Assembly (NCBI GenBank): GCA_023015935.1
Contig: JALKAY010000004.1
Location: 310,001 to 374,000, forward strand
Reading direction: 5' to 3'
DNA: 64,000 bases
Source of the DNA: Flavobacteriaceae bacterium F08102
Lineage (GTDB): Bacteria; Bacteroidota; Bacteroidia; Flavobacteriales; Flavobacteriaceae
Below the pieces are notes generated by a model. That model worked only from the letters and a program-made list of their open reading frames with translations, did no database searches and was not told the DNA's origin. Numbering within the stretch: the stretch's first letter is position 1; each line of letters begins with the position of its first letter. Shown here piece after piece: positions 9,524 to 18,328 of the stretch. A program made the translations under genes and the position numbers.

Positions 9524-10273
9524 ATGCCCGCAAAAAAAGTCATAGAAACCAAAAATTTAAGTCGCGTTTTTAAAAACGGAGAGATTGAAGTACATGCACT
9601 TACCGACATAAACATGATTATAGAACAAGGCGAATTTGTAGCCATAATGGGAGCGTCTGGTTCTGGGAAATCTACCTTATTACACATTATAGGATGCTTG
9701 GATAGAGCAACATCTGGCGAATATGAATTGGATGGAGTTCTCGTAAATTCCCTTAACAAAAATCAACTCGCTGATGTTAGAAATCAAAAAATTGGATTCA
9801 TTTTCCAAAGTTACAATCTCTTATCTAGAACCACGGCCTTAGAAAATGTGGAACTTCCTTTAATTTACGATCGGACGGGACAATTTACCAACGCGGAAGA
9901 ACTGGCCAAAAAAGCCTTAGAACAGGTGGGCTTGGCAAACCGAATTTACCATAAAACCAATGAACTCTCTGGAGGTCAACAACAGCGTGTTGCCATTGCC
10001 AGAGCTTTAGTGAATAATCCCGCACTCATTTTAGCTGATGAACCTACGGGGAATCTCGACAGTAAAGCGAGTATTGAAATTGCCGATCTCTTTGTTCAAT
10101 TGAATAATAAAGGAAAAACCATTGTGATGATTACCCATGAACCTGAGATTGCACAATTTGCAAAACGGATGATTTACCTTCGTGATGGACAAATTATCTC
10201 TGACCAACTCATTGAAAACAGATCGAATAAAGAATTCGCTCTTAAGGAACTAGAAAAACCTTCAACTCCATAA
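9524..10273 (+). CDS. ABC transporter ATP-binding protein (MacB/LolD type)
   Basis: The 249-residue protein has a Walker A loop GASGSGKST near residues 43-51, a Q-loop, the signature LSGGQQQRVAIARAL, Walker B LILADEPTG and the H-loop MITHE. This is the standard cytoplasmic ATPase of MacB/LolCDE-type exporters. It is 6 bp downstream of the adaptor gene and 11 bp upstream of the permease, so the three form one transport unit. Confidence 0.92.
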   Translation: MPAKKVIETKNLSRVFKNGEIEVHALTDINMIIEQGEFVAIMGASGSGKSTLLHIIGCLDRATSGEYELDGVLVNSLNKNQLADVRNQKIGFIFQSYNLLSRTTALENVELPLIYDRTGQFTNAEELAKKALEQVGLANRIYHKTNELSGGQQQRVAIARALVNNPALILADEPTGNLDSKASIEIADLFVQLNNKGKTIVMITHEPEIAQFAKRMIYLRDGQIISDQLIENRSNKEFALKELEKPSTP

Positions 10274-10284
10274 AAAGATACTAT

Positions 10285-11502
10285 ATGAAAAGGTTTTTTA
10301 AAATATTTAAAGTTGCATTTCGGTCTATTAATAAAAATCGGACCCGAAGTCTTTTAACCATGTTAGGGATCATTATTGGGGTGGGTGCGGTGATTATGAC
10401 TATTTCTGCTGGAGAAGGAGCCACCTTACAAGTACAAAATCAAATTTCAGGCTTAGGCACCAATTTATTGATGATCCAAACAAAAACTGAACACAAAGCG
10501 GGGATTAATGTCAGAATGGGTCGCCCCATTGATAAAAAAGATTTAGATATCTTACAGAAAAATGCGGTTTGGATGCCCAAAATATCTCCATTAGTAGCTA
10601 TTGGAGCGCAAGCTATTGGTCCCAATGGGTACAAATCTACCACCGTTTACGGGGTTTCGTTTGATTATTTTTTCATTACCAGTCGGGCCATTGAATTGGG
10701 TGAATTCTTTACCGAAGACGATGTGAAAACAGCCAAAAAATACTGTGTTATTGGTGCTACAATTCGAGAAGAGCTCTTTCCAGGACAAGATCCAATTGGG
10801 AGACAAATTCGCATTGATAAAGTCCCTTTTACGGTTGTTGGATTATTGACAAAAGAAGGTTCTGGTGGTATGGGACAAGACATGGATGACATTATCGTTG
10901 CCCCCTACACGACCATTCAAAACAGACTCTATGGACATCAACGCGGATACAACCTAATCATGGCCAGTGCCTTGAGTGAAGATCACATTGCCGATGCTGA
11001 AATTGAAGCTATTGAATTATTGCGTGAATCGCATAAAATTAATCCCGACGATGAAGATGATTTTGATATCACTACCCAAATTGAATTGCAAGAAATTACG
11101 GGGAATATAACAGGTATATTAACCATTTTACTCGGAGCAGTAGCCAGTATCTCACTGATTGTCGGAGGCATCGGTATCATGAATATTATGCTAGTTTCTG
11201 TTACAGAACGAACGCGAGAAATTGGTACAAGACTAGCCATTGGCGCTCGTGAAAGCGATATCTTAAGTCAATTTCTAATCGAAGCCGTTGTATTGAGTCT
11301 CGTGGGAGGTACTATTGGTGTCGTTTTTGGATTTATAGGAAATCAAATTATCTATAAAGCAACAGGGTTTTTCATTCCCACGGCGGGCTATTCAATCCTT
11401 ATTGGATTTGGATTTTCGGCCTTAGTTGGCGTTGCTTTTGGATATTTTCCTGCCCGAAAAGCAGCAAAGTTAAACCCCATAGACGCTCTGAGATACGAAT
11501 AA
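10285..11502 (+). CDS. ABC transporter permease (MacB/FtsX family)
   Basis: The 405-residue protein has one membrane helix near residues 22-45, a periplasmic MacB_PCD core domain, and three C-terminal helices with the family motif IMLVSVTERTREIGTRLAIGA followed by PARKAAKLNPIDALRYE. It is the membrane half of a mechanotransmission-type ABC exporter with the preceding ATPase and adaptor. The substrate cannot be told from sequence; macrolides, peptides or lipids are possible for this family. Confidence 0.92.
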   Translation: MKRFFKIFKVAFRSINKNRTRSLLTMLGIIIGVGAVIMTISAGEGATLQVQNQISGLGTNLLMIQTKTEHKAGINVRMGRPIDKKDLDILQKNAVWMPKISPLVAIGAQAIGPNGYKSTTVYGVSFDYFFITSRAIELGEFFTEDDVKTAKKYCVIGATIREELFPGQDPIGRQIRIDKVPFTVVGLLTKEGSGGMGQDMDDIIVAPYTTIQNRLYGHQRGYNLIMASALSEDHIADAEIEAIELLRESHKINPDDEDDFDITTQIELQEITGNITGILTILLGAVASISLIVGGIGIMNIMLVSVTERTREIGTRLAIGARESDILSQFLIEAVVLSLVGGTIGVVFGFIGNQIIYKATGFFIPTAGYSILIGFGFSALVGVAFGYFPARKAAKLNPIDALRYE

Positions 11503-11529
11503 ATACCTTAACCTATAAACACATAAAAC

Positions 11530-11757
11530 ATGAAAGATCTTCATAAAATACTTCAAGATATCACCCAACTGACCTTAAAAATTGAAACCGATTATCCTGA
11601 ACTCTATCGATCGTTAGATGAAAACCCACTCACCTTACCGGTAGATAGCCATCCAGAAATCGACAAAAATGTAATGCAAGTGTACCTCAAAAGTTTAAAA
11701 GAAGTCTTAGAACACTATGTAGAAGAACAAAAAATTGAGCAAGACAACAGAAATTAA
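11530..11757 (+). CDS. Small hypothetical protein in efflux operon
   Basis: The 75-residue acidic protein begins MKDLHKILQDITQLTLKIE and is predicted helical, with no cysteine, signal or membrane segment. No family is recognised. Spacing of 27 bp to the permease and 11 bp to the next gene makes co-transcription likely, and the tight packing supports it as a real gene. Confidence 0.6.
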   Translation: MKDLHKILQDITQLTLKIETDYPELYRSLDENPLTLPVDSHPEIDKNVMQVYLKSLKEVLEHYVEEQKIEQDNRN

Positions 11758-11768
11758 TACCTGAAATT

Positions 11769-12134
11769 ATGGAAGAAATAGCTACCTCAAATAGACAAAT
11801 AACCCTATTTTACAATTCGGATTCTAAACGCGCTAAACAAACCTTAGCCTATGCCAAGGCGGAAGGTTATCCCATTCGAGAGATTGACATGTTAAAAACC
11901 AAAGTGACTGGAACGCAATTAGCAGAACTAGCCGACAAGCTACAACTGCACATTAAAGATTTGGTTAATCAAGAACACCCTGCCTATACCTCACTCTTTG
12001 AACCGCATAATCTTTCGGATAACGATTGGATAAAAATGATTCAACACAATCCGAAAATTATGAAGCAACCCATCGCCTTACGCGGAGATAAAACCATCTT
12101 GGTAGAAACGCCAACGGATATCCTTAAACTTTAA
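11769..12134 (+). CDS. ArsC/Spx-like thioredoxin-fold protein lacking cysteine
   Basis: The 121-residue protein follows the arsenate reductase/Spx layout: a beta strand ITLFYNSDSKRAKQTLAYA in the place of the usual strand plus CxxC/CR loop, a central helical segment with TGTQLAEL, and the C-terminal motif MKQPIALRGDKTILVETP that resembles the ArsC family RP-I-x-x-G ending. No cysteine occurs anywhere, so redox catalysis by the usual mechanism is excluded. A binding or regulatory role is possible. It is embedded in the efflux/aarF operon. Confidence 0.65.
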   Translation: MEEIATSNRQITLFYNSDSKRAKQTLAYAKAEGYPIREIDMLKTKVTGTQLAELADKLQLHIKDLVNQEHPAYTSLFEPHNLSDNDWIKMIQHNPKIMKQPIALRGDKTILVETPTDILKL

Positions 12135-12187
12135 ACAAGCTAAACCAAGAGAAAATCACACCATAATACATAAACAAACAGTCCGCT

Positions 12188-13870
12188 ATGCCGAGTTTAA
12201 AGCTACCAAATCAACAAGAGATCAAACGTTATTATACGCTATTTTCAGTGCTCACCAAATACGGCTTTGAAGATGTTATGGCGCATAGTGGACTACTTAA
12301 GTTAATACCAAAGAAGTACCTTAAATCACATCCTGATACAGAGCGAAATCTTGCGCTATCCACCTATGAACGCATTCGGATGGTATTGGAAGAATTGGGA
12401 CCAACCTATGTAAAATTAGGACAACTGTTTAGCAATCGTGAAGATCTGCTTCCGCCTACCTTAACCAAGGAACTTGAAAAGCTTCAAGATCACGCCCTTG
12501 CCCTTAAAGACTTCAACGTTAAAGAACTTGTTGAACAGGAATTAAAAACTACCTGCGACACTTATTTTCAATCCATCGAGACATCGCCACTTGCCGCAGC
12601 ATCGATGGCACAAGTACACAGAGCAACCTTATTAGATGGTACTGAGGTCATCCTAAAAATTCAACGTCCGCAAAGTAGAGAAACCATCGAGGCAGACATT
12701 GCCATTATGAAACAAGTCGCCAAAAGCTTAGAAACATACAGCAGCCAAGTAAAAGCTTTTCAACCAAGGCAACTAATCGCTTCTTTTGAAAAGAGTATCA
12801 AAGAGGAACTCGCATTTTTACATGAAGCTGATAATACCGAACACTTTGCTAGGGATTTTGAGGGTGTACAGGACATTTATGTGCCTAAAATTTTCCGAAA
12901 GCTCTCTACAAACAAGCTTATTTGCATGGAGTATATTGATGGCATTAAAGTGTCTGATATTCAACGTCTAGAGGCCAACGGTATACATTGTAAGGAAGTT
13001 GCACAACGCGGGGTCGCCTTATATCTAACGCAGATTCTTGACCACGGATTCTTCCATGCAGATCCTCATCCTGGGAATATCTTTGTCCTTCCTAAAACCG
13101 AACAGATTTGTTTTATTGATTTTGGAATGATGGGAACCCTCATGCCACAAGATCAAGAAATTTTAGAAGATCTTCTCGTAAATTTCATGAAAAAGGATAT
13201 TGATAAGATTATTCCGTTATTGGAAAAACTCGCAATTAAAGCATCCATTAGCGATTACAAAAAATTAAAATACGATGTCTACGAATTGATTGAAAGCGTA
13301 AGTAACACCCCCATAGAACATATCAAAATGGGAACCGTTCTCAATCAGTTTAAAGCCGTTTTATACGGAAACCAAATAACCCTCCCGCATAGTATTTACA
13401 TGCTCATCAGAGGCTTGATCGTTATTGAAGGGGTGGGGCTTAAACTAGATCCTACATTTTCAATCACCGAAAACCTAAAACCCTATGTTACGGAGATCAC
13501 TCGTAAGCGATTTAGCCTAAAACAGCTAATTAAAAAGAATCTTTCTCGTATTCAAAACTTCAATAAGCTTGCTGACACCTTCCCTGACGATTTCCACAGC
13601 ATCGTTAAAAAGGTAAAGGAAGGTAAACTCGTGCTAGTTCACGAAATCAACGGACTTAAAGATTTTCAACATTCTATTAACAAAGCGACCAATCGATTGG
13701 TTTTGGCAGTAATTAACGCTGCCTTATCTATTGGTTCGTCTATTTTAATGATTACCAAAATGCCTCCGTTAATCAATGGTGTACCACTCTTAGGTGCTTT
13801 TGGATTTGTACTCTCTGCTATATTGGGAGTATGGATTATCTTTTCTATTTTTAAAAGTAAAGAATATTAA
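12188..13870 (+). CDS. AarF/UbiB/ABC1 family atypical kinase
   Basis: The 560-residue protein contains the UbiB-family motifs: KLGQLFSNREDLLP (the KxGQ region), AAASMAQVHRATL (alanine-rich nucleotide loop), the lysine strand VILKIQRP, HADPHPGNIF and the metal site FIDFGMMG. A hydrophobic C-terminal pair of helices (about 505-555) suggests membrane association. Family members support quinone or isoprenoid-lipid metabolism. The gene lies 53 bp after the ArsC-like gene and 22 bp before the MgtC/DUF4010 gene, so it probably belongs to the operon that begins at 8300. Confidence 0.88.
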   Translation: MPSLKLPNQQEIKRYYTLFSVLTKYGFEDVMAHSGLLKLIPKKYLKSHPDTERNLALSTYERIRMVLEELGPTYVKLGQLFSNREDLLPPTLTKELEKLQDHALALKDFNVKELVEQELKTTCDTYFQSIETSPLAAASMAQVHRATLLDGTEVILKIQRPQSRETIEADIAIMKQVAKSLETYSSQVKAFQPRQLIASFEKSIKEELAFLHEADNTEHFARDFEGVQDIYVPKIFRKLSTNKLICMEYIDGIKVSDIQRLEANGIHCKEVAQRGVALYLTQILDHGFFHADPHPGNIFVLPKTEQICFIDFGMMGTLMPQDQEILEDLLVNFMKKDIDKIIPLLEKLAIKASISDYKKLKYDVYELIESVSNTPIEHIKMGTVLNQFKAVLYGNQITLPHSIYMLIRGLIVIEGVGLKLDPTFSITENLKPYVTEITRKRFSLKQLIKKNLSRIQNFNKLADTFPDDFHSIVKKVKEGKLVLVHEINGLKDFQHSINKATNRLVLAVINAALSIGSSILMITKMPPLINGVPLLGAFGFVLSAILGVWIIFSIFKSKEY

Positions 13871-13892
13871 TTTTAATGATTGTAAAAACATT

Positions 13893-15170
13893 ATGCAAAT
13901 ACAACTAGATATCAATGATTTAACCGGATCTTTTATCTTTGGAGTGCTGATAAGTTTAGGGGTTGGATTAATCTTAGGATTGGAACGAGAATTTGATAAG
14001 ATGAAAGAGGAACGCGGATTTGCAGGAATTCGTACCTTCCCAATGGTAGCCATCTTGGGTTTTTCCTTAGGGACCTTAGCTGAGCATTTTACCTCATGGA
14101 TTGTCGTTGTTAGCCTCGGTTCGTTTATTTTATTTTTAGTCCTCAACGTCTTTTATCAAAAACAAGATCAATTCGCTAAGGGATTGACCACGAATTTAGC
14201 CCTCATCATCACCTTTGTCTTAGGCGTTATGATCTCTGCCGCGTATTATCGCGATGCTGTGGCCACAGCCGTTATTGTGGTTACCTTATTATCGCTAAAA
14301 ACTCGCTTTAGATCAATCATTAGCAATATTACCACAGAAGAACTTTTTGCTTTTATAAAATTTGCCATCATCGCCCTGTTGATCCTCCCCTTTCTACCCA
14401 ATAAATCCTATGGCCCCAATAATTTGCTCAATCCGTTTGAAATTGGTTCGATTATCGTCATCGTCTCTTTTCTCAATTTTATTGGATACTTTTTAGTGAA
14501 ATTTGTCGGTTCAAAAAGGGGGATTATTCTTACAGCAATTCTTGGAGGGCTTATCTCTAGCACGGCTGTAGCATGGAATTATGCCTCCCGAAGCAAAGAA
14601 AGTCCTGAACTTTCGAAAAAATACAGTGCCGGAATTATTGTCGCTTCGGCTATTATGTTTCCCCGATTAGCCTTACTCGCGTATATTTTTAATCATGCTA
14701 TTTTATTCTACTTAGCCTTACCCTTTGGCATTCTAACCATCGTATGTATTTTGGCAACCTTAATGTTAATGCGAAAAGACGACAATAAACCCGATACTAA
14801 TATAAAACTAGGAAACCCCCTAAATATGCTCAATGCGATCGGTTTTGGCGTGGTATATGTCGTTATTTTATTTGCCGTTTTTTACAGCGAACAATACCTG
14901 GGACAGCGAGGCTTGTACTTCTCTGCATTAATTGCTGGACTAGCAGATACCGATGCTATTACCATAAGCATGTCTAAGTTTTCCTTAGACGGTGATAAGA
15001 TCAAATTAGCCTCTTCGGTAATCATGGCCGCTACCATTAGTAATATGCTGGTAAAACTTGGAATTACCTATTTTAAAGGCTCAAAATCTACAGGACGCCT
15101 GGTGGGCTATGCTTTTGGAAGCATCATCCTCTTAGGGATAATCCATATTCTCATCAGTGCCAATTTGTAA
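13893..15170 (+). CDS. MgtC/SapB family membrane protein with DUF4010
   Basis: The N-terminal 140 residues match the MgtC family, with LGLEREFDKMKEERGFAGIRT and several membrane helices; the remainder matches DUF4010, also membrane-embedded, ending in a glycine-rich helix. I choose the ATG at 13893 (MQIQLDINDLTG), because the longer frame from 13794 would run into the end of the aarF gene and adds only sequence shadowing that gene. That gives 425 residues and a 22-bp gap. MgtC-domain proteins are linked to Mg2+ limitation and intracellular survival, though this long form is of unknown function. It is the last gene of the efflux operon. Confidence 0.85.
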   Translation: MQIQLDINDLTGSFIFGVLISLGVGLILGLEREFDKMKEERGFAGIRTFPMVAILGFSLGTLAEHFTSWIVVVSLGSFILFLVLNVFYQKQDQFAKGLTTNLALIITFVLGVMISAAYYRDAVATAVIVVTLLSLKTRFRSIISNITTEELFAFIKFAIIALLILPFLPNKSYGPNNLLNPFEIGSIIVIVSFLNFIGYFLVKFVGSKRGIILTAILGGLISSTAVAWNYASRSKESPELSKKYSAGIIVASAIMFPRLALLAYIFNHAILFYLALPFGILTIVCILATLMLMRKDDNKPDTNIKLGNPLNMLNAIGFGVVYVVILFAVFYSEQYLGQRGLYFSALIAGLADTDAITISMSKFSLDGDKIKLASSVIMAATISNMLVKLGITYFKGSKSTGRLVGYAFGSIILLGIIHILISANL

Positions 15171-15197
15171 AATAAAAACGGGTCTATCTTCGGTAAA

Positions 15198-15241
15198 CTG
15201 ACATCGGTCAGTTATAATAATTGTAAAGGAAAATACCTTTG
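15198..15241 (+). promoter_or_regulatory. Stress-regulon site 4: palindrome plus -7 box with no adjacent gene
   Basis: CTGACATCGGTCAG (15198-15211) with TACCTTTG (15234-15241) at the exact 33-bp spacing. No substantial open frame follows before site 5 at 15439. A transcript starting near 15247 would be an untranslated RNA, a very small ORF (14 codons from about 15372), or a long dps leader. Confidence 0.72.
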
Positions 15242-15438
15242 TCCTTTCATTGAGATAACATTTTACAAAAAACTGTATATCAGACGAAAGAAGTAAATAT
15301 CTTTTTTACCTATCTATAAACAGAAGTAATTCAGCATTTTCCATCACCCACATTAAAACTGCTCATCCCCAATGATAGCCTCCCTAAATACCATAAAAAA
15401 GCAACCCTTTTACTAAACCTATACGAAAGTGAACTATC

Positions 15439-15482
15439 CTGATGTAGATCATGGTAGCCACTGATAGCTACCAATACCTTTG
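15439..15482 (+). promoter_or_regulatory. Stress-regulon site 5: palindrome plus -7 box, dps
   Basis: CTGATGTAGATCAT (15439-15452) with a perfect -7 box TACCTTTG (15475-15482) 33 bp away. The dps ATG follows at 15512, giving a leader of about 25 nt. Confidence 0.85.
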
Positions 15483-15511
15483 TCCTATTATTCATTGTAA
15501 AACAACGAACC

Positions 15512-15988
15512 ATGAAAAAGTCAAACATTGGAATTTCTGAAGAAAATTCCTTAGCAATCGCAGACCAGTTAGTAAAACTCTTGGCTGACGAATTCATTCT
15601 CTATTCAAAAACATTAAATTTTCATTGGAATGTAGAAGGTCCCGATTTTCACACAACCCATGTTTATTTAGAAACACTGTACGAAGAACAACAAGAGATA
15701 GTGGATACTGTGGCTGAAAAAATACGCATGATTGGTCATTACGTTCCCGCAAGCTTAAAGAACTATTTGGAATTGACACATCTCACAGAAAAAACTACGA
15801 ATAAAAATGATAGTCAACATATGTACGCTGAATTATTAGAAGACCATAAAAGCATTATCTTTTTTATACGAGGTGAGCTAAAACCTGTGGCTGACCAATG
15901 GAAGGCTGAAGGAATTAGTGATTTTCTAACAGGTCTCATGGAACAACATGAAAAAACAGCCTGGATGTTGCAATCTCATTTAAAATAA
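15512..15988 (+). CDS. dps: Dps family DNA-protecting ferritin-like protein
   Basis: The 158-residue protein has the Dps core: FHWNVEGPDFHTTHVYLETLY supplies the first half of the ferroxidase site, and EIVDTVAEKIRMIG the second. Dps forms a 12-subunit shell that oxidises and stores iron and protects DNA under starvation or peroxide stress. The length is typical. The gene stands alone between two phased palindrome promoters upstream (sites 4 and 5) and a strong terminator at 16011-16045. The tandem sites suggest strong or layered control. Confidence 0.95.
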   Translation: MKKSNIGISEENSLAIADQLVKLLADEFILYSKTLNFHWNVEGPDFHTTHVYLETLYEEQQEIVDTVAEKIRMIGHYVPASLKNYLELTHLTEKTTNKNDSQHMYAELLEDHKSIIFFIRGELKPVADQWKAEGISDFLTGLMEQHEKTAWMLQSHLK

Positions 15989-16010
15989 AGTCGCTATACC
16001 CCCAACTTCT

Positions 16011-16045
16011 GCCCTAATGCCCTGTATTGCTTTAGGGCTTTTTTT
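16011..16045 (+). terminator. Rho-independent terminator of dps
   Basis: A 7-bp stem GCCCTAA/TTAGGGC (16011-16017 and 16032-16038) is followed by seven T residues. It lies 23 bp after the dps stop. Confidence 0.9.
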
Positions 16046-16046
16046 A

Positions 16047-16090
16047 CTGACCTGTGTCATTCTACGGGCTAATCTAAGATGGTACTTTTA
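16047..16090 (+). promoter_or_regulatory. Stress-regulon site 6: palindrome plus -7-like box, dehydrogenase
   Basis: CTGACCTGTGTCAT (16047-16060) with TACTTTTA (16083-16090), one base from the -7 consensus, at the exact 33-bp spacing. It begins directly after the dps terminator and leads to the gene at 16135. Confidence 0.75.
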
Positions 16091-16134
16091 CTTAGTCTTA
16101 GCACGTAATCTATAAATAATTTAAAAATTGTACC

Positions 16135-17031
16135 ATGAATTATAAAAATATAACCATTGCGGGAAGTGGAGTTTTAGGCTATCAAATTGCATTTCAAACC
16201 GCATTTCACGGATTTAACGTTACGGTATATGATGTTACTGATGAAGCGTTAGAACGAGCAAAAGCTAAATTCGACGTATTGAGTGAAGCGTATAAAAAAG
16301 ATCTCGAGGCTACGCCAGCGCAGCTCGATCAAACCTGTCAACACCTTCGGTATACGTCCGATTTAACCGATGCTGTAAAAGAGGCGGATTTACTTATTGA
16401 GGCTATTCCTGAAAACCCACAAATAAAAACAGATTTTTATACTAAACTATCAAAAGTAGCTCCAAAGAAAACGGTTTTTGCGACAAATTCTTCGACCCTA
16501 CTACCGAGTCAATTCGCTGAAGCAACGGGAAGACCTTCAAAATTTTTAGCTTTACATTTCGCCAATACCATTTGGATCCATAACACAGCCGAAATTATGG
16601 GACATCCTACCACAGACCCTGACGTATTTAACAATGTAGTAGAATTTGCCAAAGCCATTGGAATGCTAGCCCTTCCGCTACACAAAGAGCAACCTGGTTA
16701 CATTCTCAATTCACTTTTAGTTCCATTATTAAGCGCTGCTACTACCTTACTAGTAAAAGAAGTAGCCGATCCACAAACTATCGATAAAACATGGATGAAA
16801 GCCACAGGAGCTCCTTTAGGTCCTTTTGGAATTCTCGATGTGGTTGGTATTACTACGGCATACAACATTAATGTGATGGCCGCTGAGCGTTCTAACGATG
16901 AAATTAAGCAAAAAACAGTTGCCTATTTAAAAGAGCACTTTATTGATAAAAACAAATTAGGAGTGGCCACTGGAGAAGGATTTTATAAATATCCAAATCC
17001 TGCCTTTAACGAGCCAGACTTCTTAAAATAA
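16135..17031 (+). CDS. 3-hydroxyacyl-CoA dehydrogenase family protein
   Basis: The 298-residue protein starts with a Rossmann fold (ITIAGSGVLGYQIAFQTA, GxGxxG) and the acidic residue that selects NAD in VTVYDVTDEAL. The catalytic histidine region is ALHFANTIWIHNTAEI and the C-terminal 3HCDH domain follows (GPFGILDVVGITTAYNI). It resembles 3-hydroxybutyryl-CoA dehydrogenases, which reduce or oxidise 3-hydroxyacyl-CoA, but the HFxNP motif is HFANT here, so the exact substrate is open. It is a single gene under stress-regulon site 6. Confidence 0.85.
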   Translation: MNYKNITIAGSGVLGYQIAFQTAFHGFNVTVYDVTDEALERAKAKFDVLSEAYKKDLEATPAQLDQTCQHLRYTSDLTDAVKEADLLIEAIPENPQIKTDFYTKLSKVAPKKTVFATNSSTLLPSQFAEATGRPSKFLALHFANTIWIHNTAEIMGHPTTDPDVFNNVVEFAKAIGMLALPLHKEQPGYILNSLLVPLLSAATTLLVKEVADPQTIDKTWMKATGAPLGPFGILDVVGITTAYNINVMAAERSNDEIKQKTVAYLKEHFIDKNKLGVATGEGFYKYPNPAFNEPDFLK

Positions 17032-17172
17032 GGTAGAGACAACGCGTTTTTACGCATAGGTTTTTTTGTTTGTTTTTCTTTGGGTATCTTTCACGTCAAA
17101 ATACGTGAGGCGAGTACATGCCTCGGCTGAGAACACGGACCAACAGAAAGAAAAACAAACAAATTAACTCTG

Positions 17173-17937
17173 ATGAAAATAATTTCCTGGAATGTAAATG
17201 GCATTCGAGCTATTGTAAAAAAAGATTTTTTTAAGACCATTGAAACGTTGAATCCTGATGTGTTGTGCCTACAGGAAACCAAAGCCCAAGACAGTGAAGT
17301 TGAAAAGGCCTTAATGCCCATGAATGAATACCAACAATTTTATAATGCTGCCGAAAAAAAAGGGTATTCAGGCACCTCCTTACTCAGTAAAACACAACCT
17401 CTATCCGTAACCAATGATATGGGGATTGCTAAATTTGATACCGAAGGACGTATTCAATGCGCCTCGTATGATGCTTTTTTCTTAGTAAATGTCTATGTGC
17501 CTAATTCGGGACAACAACTAGACCGATTAGCCTATCGAAAAGAATGGGATGCACATTTCCTTAGCTATGTAAAGAAATTGGAACAAACAAAACCCGTTAT
17601 TATTTGTGGAGATTTTAATGTGGCTCATACCTCAATCGATTTAAAAAACGACAAAGCGAATTACAATAAAACCGCAGGGTATACCCAAGTGGAAATTAAC
17701 GGAATGAATCATTTCATAGACAGTGGCTTTGTAGATGCTTTTCGTCACTTTCACCCGTCAGAAATCGCCTATACCTATTGGAGCTATCGCTTTAAAGCAA
17801 GAGAACGTAATACCGGTTGGAGGATTGATTATTTTCTAGTCAGTGAACAGCTCGTAGATAAAATCAAAAGCGTAGAAATATTATCTAATTACCTAGGCTC
17901 AGATCATTGTCCCATCTGTTTAGAAATTACTTTTTAA
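17173..17937 (+). CDS. xth: Exodeoxyribonuclease III (AP endonuclease family 1)
   Basis: The 254-residue protein has all family motifs: MKIISWNVNGIRA at the start, LCLQETKAQ (metal-binding Glu), YVPNSGQ, GDFNVAHTSIDL (Asp/Asn), WRIDYFLVS and SDHCPICLEI at the end (catalytic Asp-His). It cleaves DNA at abasic sites and removes 3' blocking groups in base excision repair. No palindrome of the stress regulon lies in the 141 bp upstream. It is convergent with the gene at 17954. Confidence 0.93.
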   Translation: MKIISWNVNGIRAIVKKDFFKTIETLNPDVLCLQETKAQDSEVEKALMPMNEYQQFYNAAEKKGYSGTSLLSKTQPLSVTNDMGIAKFDTEGRIQCASYDAFFLVNVYVPNSGQQLDRLAYRKEWDAHFLSYVKKLEQTKPVIICGDFNVAHTSIDLKNDKANYNKTAGYTQVEINGMNHFIDSGFVDAFRHFHPSEIAYTYWSYRFKARERNTGWRIDYFLVSEQLVDKIKSVEILSNYLGSDHCPICLEITF

Positions 17938-17953
17938 AAGTCTCAACCCCAAT

Positions 17954-18313
17954 TCAAAACACCTCATTCAAATAATTTGTAAGCACCCCTATTTGAAACT
18001 CTCTAACCACAGCTGCACTTAAATCAGCATTCATTAAAACCAAACCATACGCTAAATGCGATAGTTTGCAGTCATGAATAATCTCCTTATTGATTGCACT
18101 ATAAACAGGCATAAAATGTTTCTTCACTGGAATTCCTGAAGCATTTGCAACAGCAATTGCGGTAGTAAAAGCTTCCGATATTTGTTCAGGACGCAATCCT
18201 TTCTCAAGTAAATCGCTCGCCAAATGTTTCATGTTTAACGCATATTGAAAATTCTTAAAATTCTCTAAGGGTTCATCCTCAACATAAGTGCTGTTGTAAA
18301 TTAAAAGTTCCAT
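17954..18313 (-). CDS. Hypothetical helical protein downstream of sigma-like gene
   Basis: The 119-residue protein is mostly helical with segments LEKGLRPEQISEAFTTAIAVANASG and a hydrophobic C-terminus (in pieces: LSHLAYGLVLMNAD, REFQIGVLTNYL). No family is recognised. It starts 15 bp after the end of the interrupted sigma-like gene on the same strand, so it is probably co-transcribed with it and could be functionally paired with it. Confidence 0.65.
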   Translation of the reverse strand: MELLIYNSTYVEDEPLENFKNFQYALNMKHLASDLLEKGLRPEQISEAFTTAIAVANASGIPVKKHFMPVYSAINKEIIHDCKLSHLAYGLVLMNADLSAAVVREFQIGVLTNYLNEVF

Positions 18314-18328
18314 AGGTAGCTGTTTTAG

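Noticed and set aside
13794-13892. Longer N-terminus for the MgtC/DUF4010 gene
   Set aside because: It overlaps the end of the aarF gene and lacks similarity; ATG at 13893 gives the family start.
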